NCBI RefSeq assembly: GCF_029227915.1
Contig: NC_079887.1
Coordinates: 9,486,001-9,550,000, forward strand
Length of the DNA stretch: 64,000 nucleotides
Source of the DNA: Hydractinia symbiolongicarpus
Taxonomy: Eukaryota; Cnidaria; Hydrozoa; Anthoathecata; Hydractiniidae
Reading direction: 5' to 3'
Within the stretch, counting starts at the first letter, position 1. Each line of letters starts with the position of its first letter. The notes below the pieces were generated by a model that searched no databases, was not told the DNA's origin, and saw nothing but the letters and a program-made list of their open reading frames with translations. The position numbers and the translations under genes are program-made. Shown piece by piece: positions 34,101-47,328 of the stretch.

Positions 34101-36845
34101 GCACGAGTAAGGCGCTTGTAGGGACAAATGGTAGCGCAACAAGAAAAAAACAACAACAATAACAGAAAATTTAACTTGTGGCTTACCCATGGAGGTATAA
34201 AAGAACTTTTATACCTCCCTGCTTTACTATTATAACACTAAAATTAAAGGAGAGTATTCTTAATCCAAAAGACACAAAATTTAAGGTTATTAAATGACTA
34301 GAAGGTTAGCCTAGCTAAAAGTCAAGTGTCCAACGTGTTAAACCAGAAAGAAATGTCATTATTGGCACCACATTGCTAATTCTTATTGTTATCTTTAAAA
34401 AGTGTTGTCCCCAATAGTTACTATACCACTATATTTCAAAACAAAGCAAGTGCAGTTAGCTAACTAGCTAGCTAAATAGCTGACAAAAGATAGGTGTAGT
34501 TTAAGCCCGTTAGCTTTAGTTAGCCTGGTCAGTGTGCAGGGACAAGGAAAACATCACAGTAAATACTTTTCTTATATTAACATTATGTTAGCTGTTAGTT
34601 ACATCTACCTTATTTTACAAAAAAATTAAAATCCAACATGCACAAAAATTGCTACCACAAATTTTTCATTTTTATCCACAATAAAATTTCGTTATTTGAC
34701 AATACTGATTTTTCTTTCACCAAAATCATTAAATCTTTAGCATCAGCAAAACTGTTTTTGCAAAAATCTTTATCAACATTTGACATAATCTTTAATCATA
34801 ATTTAAAAATAATCTGACGTCAGCCATAAAAAAAGTGAAAAAGAGCACTGGGAACGAAGTTGTGTTAGTCTTAACAATGTCACTACAAGTTGGTCAAGTG
34901 TGCATTTGTAATCTTGCTACTTGCATCCAGTCTTTTGTTCATTTTTAGACGATTCTTGTTTAGTTTCTATGTAGACGATAAAGAACAACTCTAGAATGTC
35001 ATTTTTAAGTAAGTCTTATAATACATTGCTCAGACATTTCATCATCGAAAAGTTTGGCTACTTTTTTCCGACACTTACCATACGTGGTAGGGTTTAACAA
35101 ACGATCGGCATGTTTCATTTCCACTTATGAGAAAAACGGATCGGAACGGAAAAATAATAATACATTAATGGGATTGGCTAATTATTCTTTTGCTATAATA
35201 TTTTTTCCGCTCCTGTCAACATGAAAAATTTAGATGATTACAAATTGTAGTTTAAATCGAATCGGTAAATTTATTAACCAATCAAATTTTTGAGTTCACA
35301 ATTTTCCAGATCTGATCAGTTCAGTTCTTCGGTGGCAATCCAGGAAAACTGTCCCCAAATTCTTTTTTTTTCTTTCATAAAAAATGGGCGAAATTATCCA
35401 AGCAATTACTAAACCGCAACATTAATTGTAAAGTAGCGGAAGTGGTTTAGAGTGCAGGGCTCGGTGACCCGATTTTCTTCAAATCACTGGTGATCACATT
35501 ATTGAGAGGAGATATGTTGCGTTTAGCTACATATTAAAGCTATTAAAATATTATAAAGTAAAAAAACTTAATGGTAGAAAATAGCAGTTACTACTTCTTC
35601 ATTTTTTACATCGATATCATATGCATGAAGGATTCGAAACGAAACTGGAATATGTTCGTAATTCGTGATACTCCCAACTCATAAAAACCATGAAGGAATT
35701 TAGAACACTTACTTATTTACAATGATCATTTCTCTTTTTAGCTTTAATTATCCAATTTGACTCGATTACCTACTCACAATTGCGTATATAGATTATGCTA
35801 TAATATGTTCTGCTAAGTTTCACGCTTTCCCATCTGAAGTAGGCACTTCAGATGCCTGTACAAACTAACTAGAGAATGCTCAAACTTACTAGAAAATGAA
35901 TAAAAGCGTTTAATGCCTGTTTCGAATATTTGCTATTTTCTCAAAAATTATTCTGTGTATGTGGCATGAACTCCTCCTTTGTTTAATGATCTAGGATATA
36001 GGTTGTAAAGCTTCATTTATTTTTAACGTATTACTGGAGAGGAGACCCTAATAACAAGGTGGGAAATATAAGCTCATTTAAGATATAAAGTTGTTACTGT
36101 GATAAAATCCATAAACACAAAATATTGTAATGTCAGAAGCAAGTTCAAAATACTTAATGATTAAGGCCATTTGTTTGTGTCATGAAAATGTGTTAAAAAA
36201 AATTAACCTTTTATTGTTCAGAATTTTATAGGCAAAAAACTTTGCGATTTTCTCGAGATTGAACATTCCACATAAACAAAACACAAACGACGATAGCAAT
36301 AATGTTTCAAGCAACTAGCAACACCTTTTGTCTCATTTCAAGTTATGAAATCAACAGGGATTTTTTAAATTATCAAATTATCTTAAATTTTACCTTCAAC
36401 AGAATAACATGAAAACGAAAAACTTGACATCTAATTCCTAAATAACGGAAAAACAAAGATTGTCCCCGTTTTTAACCAATCAGCATCGGGAGGAAGAATT
36501 GAAAAGAAAATGTTGGTTCCCAATTAAATAAGGCAGTCACCACACTTTTAAAAAGAAATCATAGTGATATTCATTGTTTTTTTGTATTTAAATTCAGCTT
36601 TTTCTTCAAAAAAGGTCTTGCGTTTAAGCTTTGATTTGAGAGAGAACACAATAAAATGACTGCCTCAGTAAATGAACCAGTATAAAAACTTTCCTCCAGG
36701 CTAATAAGGAACTTAATTTTAATTAAACTTTCAACTCTATTTTATGAGGGTACTTCAAATATCTATTTAGACTGATCTATTACAAATATTTAAAAGCAAA
36801 ACATAAGCAACGCCTTCAGCTAAACCAATTAAATTTGGAGCAAGC

Positions 36846-36880
<35 letters not shown>

Positions 36881-38204
36881 GGGGAAACATTTGATAAAAG
36901 GATGATAGCTGAGAACTTTTATAAGATGTAGAGAAAGGGCGCATTGTTTCATACTTCCTGGTTTCTCCAAGAATTTAATCTGCTAGTTAGTCAATACAGT
37001 TACATGGCTTAATAAGGATGTCTCATGACAAGATCTTGCACAGAAAAAAACGTATTAAGGTTAGGGCACACAGATCTAACATTTCATACGACTGTTTGCG
37101 TATTTTGAAAATCGAGATTGATGACGTTGGGCGTAAGTTGTTCCAGAATATTCGGCAAATTGTTATAAACGCAATAAAAATATTGAAAATTTTATTGTTT
37201 TTTAAAAAAAATTTTTAAACTTTTTAAACACTTTCAAAAAAATTTTACACGCGAGCCATACATTTTTGAGAACTATAAAAATAGACTTGCATTCCGAAAA
37301 ACTGTCAAAAATTTAGATTATATAATATTTCTTTCTCAAACAGACATTTTAACCATATAAGGAAAAGTGGAATAGCTGTTTCATAGTTTGATTAGAATAT
37401 GTTAAGTGTAGTTTCTACGTCATATAAAAAATGTTGATTCAACAACTGCACGATACATGACATCAGAGAATTTAAAAATCAATTAAAAACATGAAAACAT
37501 GAAAATAAATAGACAGTTCATTTTTTATGTAAACTTTACTATGAAGTATTTCAGGGTAAGTAGTTGTGTAATACAACAATCTTCCGCAATACATGTTAAA
37601 GTCGAAGACGAATTTGAAAACTGCATTAGTTTTCAGAACGTCTTTCATCTCGCCTTTCCTGATCTTTAAGTTTTGTATTGGGATGTGACATTTGTATTTC
37701 ATTAATGAACGAGCATCTTAACTCACACTTTACGAATTCTCAATTCCTGTTGATTCTTGTGTTTTCAAACACCCGCCTAGCAGCCATATTGCTGTCTGAC
37801 GTAACACTTCTGCACGGAGCTTTTTTTACAGCTTTCACTTCTGTGTATTGGCCATCTATCTGCTTAAATGCTTTTTTGTTATTGTAAGAAACTCCTTTAT
37901 AAACAACAGCAGGCTGTAAAAAGTTTAAACCAACTTTTAATCATAGAAAAAATTGAGCTGTAGTATACAAAAATGTTTTTAAATGGTTTGAGTTGAACGT
38001 CTGAGCTTTTCCTCTTCAATGATTCATTGTGTACTTTTTAGCAACAACTAAGAAAAACTTCAATCAATTTCGAGGCTAAAAGATATTTTGCTATCTCAAT
38101 CTACAACCTTCCACAAAATAATCAAGGTGACAATTTTTAAAAAATTTTCCACACTAGATTCTCACAACCTAACCATGTGGAAGACTTGCCAGTGTCACCT
38201 ACAG
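31121..38204. other. gene-poor interval
   Basis: No convincing exon or RNA gene. It contains a short ORF of 39 codons at 32842-32961 with a basic C-terminus (weak), a (GA)n run at 36848-36878, a tRNA-B-box-like scrap near 35440, and half-copies of the AACCTCGTCCC element near 33260 and 34850. The rest is AT-rich with dense stops. Confidence 0.5.
36848..36878. repeat. (GA)n microsatellite
   Basis: About 15 GA repeats. The minus-strand Ser/Leu-rich frame over it is an artefact. Confidence 0.95.
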
Positions 38205-38291
38205 CCAACCTCGTTTCCGGCGCCTGTTGTCTCTTTTTTTCTCGGGACGGCGATGTTAGAAAAGATACAAGAGGCCCTGGGGACGAGGTTG
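38205..38291. mobile_element. full copy of the AACCTCGTCCCCAGG short element
   Basis: Ends CCAACCTCGTTTCCGGCGCC and GGCCCTGGGGACGAGGTTG are inverted repeats around a centre of about 45 bp with no coding content. Confidence 0.7.
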
Positions 38292-38908
38292 ACCTACAGC
38301 AAACTTAGGATCTTAGCTTATTTGGTTTCGAACTCTTGTAATATGCTAATTGTTACTGTCATCAGATCTCAAATTTAAGCAACTTTTTACGCCTTGACGC
38401 GGATTGTTCCGCAAAAAGCAGAAGATGTTACTATGCGCGACAAAACCAAGCTTTCGCACCCTTTTCTCCATGGATTTATGCCTTTTTGAAATTTCTGGGG
38501 ACGAGGGTAAAGCTTACCTAAACTACGCGTCTAAAAAAAGTAATACAAAATTACTGGAAAAATGAAATTGCTTCAATTCTTTGGTAAGGTGTTGAACGGT
38601 TACTTACGGTGTCTGGTGAGATAAGTAACCCTGGGTTAACGCATTTAGGAGAAAATTTTGCCAGGGAGAGTTAAGTACTAAATTGTACCTATTTTTCATC
38701 TGTTTTCATGCGAAAGTTTAAATGTACAATAAATAAAAATATAATGTGTAATAATGTAACAAATTTAAAAGTTCACACGCTCTAAAAGGCGTAATTAGCC
38801 TTTTAAAAAAAGTAACACCAAAATGGAGAGTGCAGACAAGATGGAGACTAAATGATGAACATTTCAAACAGGTCACGTGATTGTTTGTTATTGTTTTCTG
38901 AGAAGACA

Positions 38909-38964
38909 TATAAATAGTGAATGTTTCTCATTCCATGTATAAAATCAAGCTTGAACAACTCACT
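38909..38964 (+). promoter_or_regulatory. TATA boxes upstream of the signal-peptide exon
   Basis: TATAAATA at 38909-38916 and TATAAAA at 38938-38944 lie 155-190 bp before the ATG at 39099. TCACT at 38960-38964 is a plausible initiator for the second box. Confidence 0.4.
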
Positions 38965-39098
38965 TAAACACACAGAAGTTATTTGAAAAAGGAAACAGGA
39001 AAAAAAAGGTTTAGTTACAAACAAAAATAAAGACTTTGATATATATTCTATAAAGAAGGTTTTAAAGTTAAAGTTTGTAAGTGAAAAAGTGGAGCAAA

Positions 39099-39174
39099 AT
39101 GGAGAATTTCTGGCAAATTTTCGCGCTCTTAACAGTATTGGCACATGTGTATGGACGAAGTCACCCGAACAGAC
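39099..39174 (+). CDS. orphan first exon encoding a signal peptide
   Basis: An ATG at 39099 (AAAATGG context) encodes 25 residues with a hydrophobic core (MENFWQIFALLTVLAHVYG) and ends exactly at a perfect GTAAGT donor, phase 1. The layout equals exon 1 of the ShK mosaic gene 8 kb downstream (24 codons, signal peptide, phase 1). I found no matching second exon before 47329. It may be an alternative first exon of that gene, since phase would allow splicing to 49708, or the remains of a duplicated neighbour. Confidence 0.55.
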
Positions 39175-40633
39175 GTAAGTTTCCCCCTTTTAATTATTTT
39201 TAAAAGGTAGTAAGTGTAGCCACAGCTTGTTATTATGTTTGCGGGTAATTAGAAATAATCCGTTGCGGGATTTTAGAACTGCGGGGCGTACCTTTGAACA
39301 CTATAATTTGGAGAGTAAGAGAGAAAAAATTGTAACTGATGAATCAGTTTGAAAATTTTGAAATTATTTGATTGCCACTTTCAGTTTTTCATGATTTAAG
39401 CTGACAATAAAAAGCTAAATTTGTCAAAAAAAATATCTAATATTTTTTAATTAATTTATGCTAACAGTCTGATAAAATTATTTGAAAAATTTCTTTGAAC
39501 CTGTTGTCTCTATATTGTCGACGGATACGTTTGTCTGTCCCTTGTGTCTGTTCTTTTAATTGTTCGCTTTTGGTAACATTTTTATTAGCCACTGACTCAA
39601 AAACATGTTGTATAGCCGTTTTTATTCAAATGAATTCATGTAGCAGACATATGAGAACATATATGGCTTTAAAATGACGAAATTCTAAAATACACTTAAC
39701 AAACATTTGCAATCCAGTTTTTGTTAAAACGTGGTGTGAACCTACAGTCTTATACCACAAGTAAAAATAGATCAGTTTTATACATGGGTCAAATTTAAAA
39801 GTGACGTTCTGGTTCTCTGGTTAAACTTCACAATAACACGTGTCCTAAACTTGTTATTTTTGATATTTCGTGCAAGGTGACCTGTAAACTCAAGAAAACT
39901 AACTATTAATCCAATCAAAAACAAATAATTGATTTTGCTTCTGCGTTAAGGTGTAACATCATAAATTGATTTAAGATGTGAAGGATAATTAAATTGCAGA
40001 AAATCGTGAGCTTAAGAATATAACGCGCGCACATTGTGTTCGTTTTTGGTTTTTCTTCTGATGCTTTGTCGAAGCCGAAAACGTTTTAAAAAATTTTAAG
40101 TACTTTGTTTAAGGTTATAAGAAGCTATTTCCTGTGCTTAATTTCCGCAATGATGGATTTTTAACGAACTTTTACTTGTGTCGATGGAAATTGTTGTGTG
40201 TGAAGATATGTGGAATTTATAAATTTATATTTTTAATTAATAATTTTCACGATATGTTTATCTTCATGACAATGGAAATATTTCCCGCCATGCGGAACGT
40301 TTACAGCCTTGTTCCCAGGACTAATTACCTGTCAACGGCACTTCCTCATAGTTCTACACAGTACAATGTGCTTGGGTCGAGTTAATTTTTTTTATTAACT
40401 TTATTAAATATATTAAGCTTTGTCAGAAAAAAAAGAAAGAAGGTACCTTGTGATGTCTTCCCAGGTAATGTCCCTGCGACCATTTTGTTTCATTATTTCA
40501 AATTAATCTCCAGGATACGCGGTGCCATTTTCAAAGTTTTTTCATAAAAAACAGATTAATAAGGGAAAAGAAAAAAAAGAAAAGTAGAAATAAAACCACT
40601 GCAAGAAAATTATTTTTGCATATTACTTTATCT

Positions 40634-40749
40634 ATATTATAATGCCCGTATACGTCTGGTAGCTTAGCTGCGCAGGTAGCGAGACTCACGCAATGCGGTA
40701 TAAAAAGGACGGGCGAACCCGTGGATTTTTCCACGGGCTAACGACTAGT
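40634..40749 (-). mobile_element. dispersed element with CCCGTGG hairpin (reverse copy)
   Basis: Reverse-orientation relative of the two copies at 53851-54110. It shares TATTATAATGCCCGTATACG, GTAGCTTAGCTGCG, GACGGGCGAACCCGTGG and TCCACGGGCTAACGACTA. The GACAGACGGACGG tract of the other copies is missing here. Confidence 0.65.
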
Positions 40750-43700
40750 AGTTTAAATTTCAGAGGCAGGGAAAAAGTCAAATTTTTAATTTAATTTATT
40801 TTCCTCTGGTCATATCCACTATAAATTCATCCTTTTGCTTTCTTTTTTTTCTGCGTTAATTTAGAAAGAATTGCAGTAGTCTTGTGACATTGACCGTGGT
40901 GTTGTTTACTAGGTGGTCGGCTTTCAAATTAAGCATCGTGAACTTGTAGCGAGTTTTTTATTATATTGGGGAGAATGTGTTGTTGGAACTACCGCTGAAG
41001 CCCAATTATACTGCTAAGAAGATCTTACTTAATTAATAGAATTCTACAAGCAACTTCCCTTCTTAAATTTCCTATACAAGCAGCTAGAAGTCGTATAGCT
41101 AGACATAAGCGTATTAAAAGCCTTCAAAGCCATGCTGAGTGAAACCAATGCATGAATATATCAGTAGTTTGTTAGGAAGTGTTTTTTACTAGGGATGGGA
41201 ATAGAGTTTTGTGTTTCTTACGGCAGAATACGTGCATGCCTTGCTTTGAATATGCGTGTATGCCTCGCTTTTACGGCGCGTGCATGTCTCGCTTTTATGA
41301 CTCACCAATAATTTAAGAGCTTTTTAATCCATATACTAACATTTTAGAATGATTCATTTCATCAAATACGATGTGTTGATCTAAAAAATAACAATTTCAC
41401 AAACTTGGTTTAAGAAAAATATCTATTTTATTTATGTTGTGAGCTGTTAACTGCCCCCGCCTAAACAATGTTTGAAACTTACAACAGGATTTGCTTGATT
41501 TGACCTAAGAAGATAGAAGTCTTTTTATATTTAACGATGTGTAATGATTACGTCATTGACTGCAGCATAAAAAAGCGCTTAGTCACACGGTTGTTTTGAT
41601 GAAAAAATATCAGTAAAGCAAACAGGAAATTTTGATTTTGGAAGTATAAAAAAAACAACTTTATTCTACCCTGCAAAAATAAACTTCGCAAATTTATTAG
41701 TATTACGATTATTCACCCAGGAGAGCTTTCTCAGCTCTTTTGGCACTGTTACCAACGAAGGCTTTGCAAAGGGAGTCCCAGTGCATTTAAAGCTTCCACT
41801 TGAGCTACAAAAGCCGTGCAAGCACAGCAAATGCCTAACTAGACAACCCTTTAAGATATCGATCATATTCTCATTCTAAACGCTAAGTAGAAAAAGATTG
41901 AGTCTCACTTCAATACTCTCTTGCACAACTCAACCGGGATTTGAACACATGACCTAACGCACTGGAAGAACTACAATTTAATTTAGATTTTTCGCCACAA
42001 ATTTCTATCAATCTTATTCTCATATTTCTCCTTTGGCATACAATTTTAACGAATAAGCAGAAATTTCTTTATTAAATCTAAAATATTTGCACAATTATTA
42101 CAAAATCCCTAAAAATGTAATCCTAGGTTTTCCTTGATATTTTTGAGTCGGGCCCGACATAGAAAAGGCGACAGAAAACCTCTGTGCATAAAGATCGCTC
42201 AGGGAACCAAAGGTATTAGAGTTTAAGCTTACACTAACCAAAAGTGATAGGAAACTTAAAACTTAAAATTAAAAAAAACAAAACAACAGAGTTTAATCCT
42301 GGGATGATGTAGTTTCTCGTTGTTTATGACGAGCAGTGTTCACCTTGCTTTATCTTTTTTTTGTCTGTTTGTTTTCTAAGCTTCAAGTGTACAGCGCGCT
42401 AAAACCACAATATGTTATTTTGGCAGCTGTAATAAATATGAAACAGCCGGTTAACGACAAAAAAACAACAAACATAAATGTTGTTCCACGTAGGTTCTCC
42501 GATTAAGGGGATATATAAGGTTAATCTCATGTTATCCCAAAGTTTCTTCTTCCGCAAGTTTTTGACTAAAAAAATCGGAAATTCTCGCTTTTTTATATGT
42601 TTAACCAGTAAAAACGCAAACAATGATTGATTTGTGTGTGCCCTTTCAGTTGTTTACTTCAGACAATCTTGTACCTAGAGTATCTGCCTTTAAAACAGTC
42701 AGACAAAAGACAGTGAGAGCTTGGCTTCTGTACAATTTCTTCATTTATTCAAAGCATTTCAGTTTTTCGTCACATCTGCATTGCGGATTTCATGAATCGA
42801 TGTCTAACTGTGTTTCTTAAGATGTTTGAAGTACATGTGGATGAAAGTACTTTTCTTGTGGGGGATTTAAAACAGTTAAAAACTCGATTTGAAAATTTTA
42901 ATATTGTTATTATTGGGAAGTTTATTCCGCGTTTAGTTTTAAAATAGACCGCGTAATCTCTATAATACGTGAAGAAACGTGAAAAAGGATAACAAGAGCA
43001 AAAAAGTTTGAGGTTTTTGTGCTTGATATGAAGTAGCACCTACTTTCTTAAGCGGGAAAAGAGGTAGAGGATAATGAATTCCTGCATGTCATTACATATG
43101 AACTACGGTGCTGTCTGAAATTCAAACACAAAAATGTTCGATGTTCTTCACAGAACACAACAATTGCCGTATTCAAAATGGCAGTCGAATTGCTACTTTG
43201 TGTTGAGGTTGCACGAAATAACGATGCCTGGGAAATGTACGACGAATGAATATCTGATGACTGGAATATACACGGCGAGCGAACCTGTAAATTTTTCTAC
43301 AAACTAACCTTTGATCTAAATTATTTTTTTGGTACAGTGTAAATTCTTGAATTTGCGCACGCTGAAAAATTTATTTTAATATTTGGGAATAGACTTCGAC
43401 ACTAAGGAGTGATAGAATCATAAAAAGGTTTGCGTAACTTAGAACTCAAATACTGTCTGATTACATCGTTAACTTGATCTTTCATCCTAAAATATCTAAA
43501 GTCCGGGTTTGTCGAACTTTTGCCTACTTGAATATTGATTTAAGCTGTATTTACTGGAGTCACTTCCGAAATATTTATCGCTTTTCCCGAATAATTTTTC
43601 AAATTTTTTTTTTTAAAAGTAAAACTTTGGTTAATTCTAACTCAAGGTTTTTGAGATTTTATTTAGGATGATGGGTTCCTAATCAAGAATTGGTTTGTCG

Positions 43701-45030
43701 GTTCTGTTTTCTCTGCTAAATTCTTTGTTAGTAAAACATTTTGATTTTGTGAATGGAACGACACGAGGATAGGGTGTTGTCGCAGAGATGTTGAATAAAA
43801 GAATAAAAACAGGCTTATTAAATTAATCTTACCACTGTAAAGGCTGTGTTCTAAACATTGTAAGCCTTGTTCAAACCCGTCATTAATCCAATCAGACATG
43901 TATAATTTTGATATGAAAGATAGAGGCTTTTTTTAATATGCATGTGACAATTTTTTCCTCTCTGGATTTATCTGTTTCGATTAGTCATACTTGTTCGGAC
44001 GCACATATCAATAAAAAATGGAAATGACCGTACCTAATCCTCTTGGTCGGTTAGGAGAATTGACAACCGGGCTGCCAAGACAACTTTTCTATCTACAGGT
44101 TGATATTGAGAAAATGTTTTATTATTTTCTACGTGTTACCATCGCAAGGTAATTTGTCTCTCGCGTTGGAGTCGTTTACTGGTCTAGATAAAGTTTGTGT
44201 TTTGGTCAAAGAAGATTAACTAAAGCCATACCATACATTTCTGCTGTAATAGAGTTGTGGTTAAGAACTGAGAGAAGAATGCTGATAATAAGACAGAATT
44301 TCTTTTTTTTTACGAATGAATAGTTTGAAGAGTATGATACGTTGCGCATTGGAATTTTACGAGAAAAACTTTCTTTAAAATATGGATGATCATGTCTAAC
44401 CTTCCTTTGTAATAATCGAGTCTAACCTGTATCAATGGATAGTAACAACTATTATTATATGCCATGAATTTAGATGTTCCATTAAACCTCACGATATATT
44501 TCGCCTCTCCCACTCTCCCTATTGATATATTTTCCGCATTCTAATGACGTATTTATTGATCACGTGTGCGTGATTGCACGAAAGAGGAACGGGAAAAGAT
44601 CGATAATATCTAACATCCACAGATTTCTCACAATTCATGCTTTAATTAGCTCTTTATATTTTTAATTTATAACTTTATTCAATTTTCTAATCTTTAATTT
44701 AGTGGCCATTTTTCTAATCACCTAATTAGGAAGGTTAATTTATGAATTCCACCATTGTTTTAAACCCGTCATTCAATATATATAGACTATATATAGACTA
44801 TATGAAATGCCATAAATACTCCCCCAGACCGGCCGATAAAATACGTAAAATGCTGTAGAAATTACTATCAAAGACGGGGGTGATGTTTTAAGATTGTAGT
44901 TTTAATATATTAATGCACATGTGTCGTATGGCATTTTTAATTATATATTAAAAATTTTTGTGCCATTCATGGTTTTATTTACTACGTTGGATTTTGTTGG
45001 CTGGTACTGGTTTTTTGTCGTCTTAATGGT

Positions 45031-45072
45031 GTTATTGTTATTGTTATTGTTATTGTTGTTGTTGTTGTTGTG
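45031..45072. repeat. GTTATT/GTT microsatellite
   Basis: A run of GTTATT passing into (GTT)n. It produces a poly-Leu open frame that I do not treat as a gene. Confidence 0.9.
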
Positions 45073-45733
45073 GTCATTTTTAATGTTGTTGCTACTTCTG
45101 TTCAACTGCGCTATGATGGCTGTATGTAAATTGCTTGAAATCGTCCCAACATCTGTCTCTTCGTGTAGCTATTAATTTTAAGCTTTTTTCAGTTTAAAAC
45201 TAGTAATTGGACTGGGTTTTCAAGCCTGTAAACAAGGTCATACCAGTACAATCATTATGTATTATACCTACATTAAATTTTTTTATGTTTTTTTTTTTAT
45301 TTCTGTTTAGTTTTTGTTTAAAGGACACAAATAAACTTCAAATGTGAAACCTATTTATACTAACATTTTTACATTTTTTTAATTTTAATTGTTGATCAGC
45401 AGTTTGTAAGGCAAATTTAGGCGAAATTGAAGCAAAAATTTATTGCACTAAAATTCATGTTCTGTTTTGTTTTCATTTTTTAAATTTTGTAAATAAAAAA
45501 GTCGGCTGCAATTATTAAGATGATTTATTTCTACATATTTCTACATATTTATACCGGTCCAGATTTTGTGCACAATTTTGAAAACTCCGGTTTAGTTATC
45601 GAAACAATGTTTTCACCACATGTTCCATTGTACCCAAACCTCTTACATCCTCATTCGAAAAATGTAACCCTCTTTAATAACTGCAATTCAAGATCTGATT
45701 GGTCGGAAGTTTATCTGGAACATAATACAAACC

Positions 45734-45803
45734 AACCTTATCCCCAGGGCTTTTTTCTGGAAATATTTCTTGCTTGTCCGAAAGAGCCTTGGGTACGAGG
45801 TCG
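45734..45803. mobile_element. AACCTTATCCCCAGGG short element
   Basis: Inverted ends CAACCTTATCCCCAGGGC and GCCTTGGGTACGAGGTCG flank about 35 bp. It belongs to the same family as 11563, 38205 and 53497. Confidence 0.6.
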
Positions 45804-47211
45804 ATCCCAATCTTAAACCAATTACCGGTTGTTCTCTGCTCTCTCTCCTCTCTCTTACTTTGTCTATCTTGAACAAATATTCCGGCTCTTGCGAGACAAG
45901 TTAAAGATTACATCTGAATTTAGTGTTTTGGTGCAAAAACCGCCATGTTTAAGAATTTATCTTGTACAATAAATAGAGTACACTGGTTGGTTTTGACATC
46001 AGCAAAGAATTTAAATAGATACAATATTTCCAAGAAAAAAACCCAAATTATTATTGCAACGAAATAGTAATTTACTGTGACGTAATATATACTCTGTTGA
46101 TGATATTATGTCTTTTTAAACATTTTGAAATTTCAAAATATCAACCTAATAATTTCAAATCTACCCTTTGTTGACATAAACTATACAGGAAAAACACATT
46201 GCGTTGATAGTGTTTAAAATATTTTAAATTTTTGACATACTTGATATGGTTACATGATAAGATAAAAAGCACTGACCTTGCTCAATAAATAAACAAATCA
46301 ATTAATCGTTATCAGACATGAACAAACAAAAATCTGAAGGGGTAAATAAATTAACGTATTGACACCGATATATAATGTTCTTCTGTTTTTGCGGCTGTGT
46401 TAAAAACCTGCCAAACTCAAGTACTTCAATTCTGTGACATCAGTTAAAATAAAAAATATACTTTTTCGATAGATTTAGGCGAAAATTATGCTCAAAGACG
46501 CCATTATATTTTACATGCTATTTTACCACTTTGTTGTATTTTTTATAACAACAGAACATTCAACATTTTAGAAACGAACAAATTAAAACTGGCACTGAGT
46601 TTGAAAATATGTAAGTGAACACTGTCTACTATCCATCGCAGGGTACAGTTCATAAGGAACAGGTCAATAAGTGACAAGTGACGATTCAATAAGTGACGAG
46701 TCACGAATGTGTGCTTACATGTCAGTTGACATTTTAAGGAGAGGCAAAAGAAGAAGCTGTGATATTTAATACATAAAAGACAAAAAATAAGCTAATTAAT
46801 TTTTTCGTATTTTTTCTGACCACAACGCCGTAAAATAAACATTCGCATATATTGGTCTCACTTACACAGGTTGGACTCGACTATTTAAATATTTTTTCCT
46901 TAATATAGAAGAAATGGGCAAAATCAAACATTCGACTTGACTTTTTATGTGCAATTAGACGAATATATAAGAAGCCTGGGACCGAGGTGTATTTAATTAA
47001 CAATTTCACTAATCACTTTATTCGGTTTGATTAAATGAGAGAAGGAGTATACAATCCACAAATATTTCTCTAACTTTTCTAACATTACCCTGCTTATCCA
47101 AATTAATCTCCTCTTAATTGCGTAATAATTACATCACATAATAGTAGCGTATATCGCATACCTTTCCATCTCGACGTCACGCTAAGGCAATTATATCCGA
47201 CCTGTATTTTC
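45804..47211. other. intergenic region upstream of the ShK mosaic gene
   Basis: AT-rich. It contains a direct repeat AATAAGTGACAAGTGAC / AATAAGTGACGAGTCAC at about 46668-46710 and a half-copy of the CCTGGGACCGAGG motif at about 46976. No gene seen. Confidence 0.5.
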
Positions 47212-47244
47212 TATAAATGATAGTCCTGCAAGACATGTTCAGTA
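47212..47244 (+). promoter_or_regulatory. TATA box and initiator of the ShK mosaic gene
   Basis: TATAAAT at 47212-47218 lies 29 bp before the A of TTCAGTATT (TCAGT initiator at 47239-47243), a consensus core-promoter geometry. The predicted 5' UTR to the ATG at 47329 is about 88 nt. Confidence 0.55.
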
Positions 47245-47328
47245 TTGTGCTTTGTGATAGTTGAATATATTTAAAAGAGTTTGTCATTAGTTGTAAAAGC
47301 AGTTGTGAGGATTGTGTAAAAATTCAAG

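Larger units (their letters stand above)
39175..45733. other. gene-poor interval with dispersed repeats
   Basis: No exon with convincing splice sites or domain content. It holds the hairpin element at 40634-40749, a T-arm-like tRNA scrap on the minus strand near 41936-41956 (CCGGGATTTGAAC), and a GTT/ATT microsatellite at 45031-45072. Other open frames are short and compositionally random. Confidence 0.5.

Noticed and set aside
36767-36970. Ser/Leu repeat ORF, minus strand
   Set aside because: Produced by a (GA)n microsatellite.
41666-41866. Minus-strand ORF with CLHGFCSSSGSFKC, EGF-like at first sight
   Set aside because: Cysteine number and spacing do not complete an EGF domain, and there are no flanking splice sites.
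44921-45175. Poly-Leu ORF
   Set aside because: Produced by a GTTATT/GTT microsatellite.
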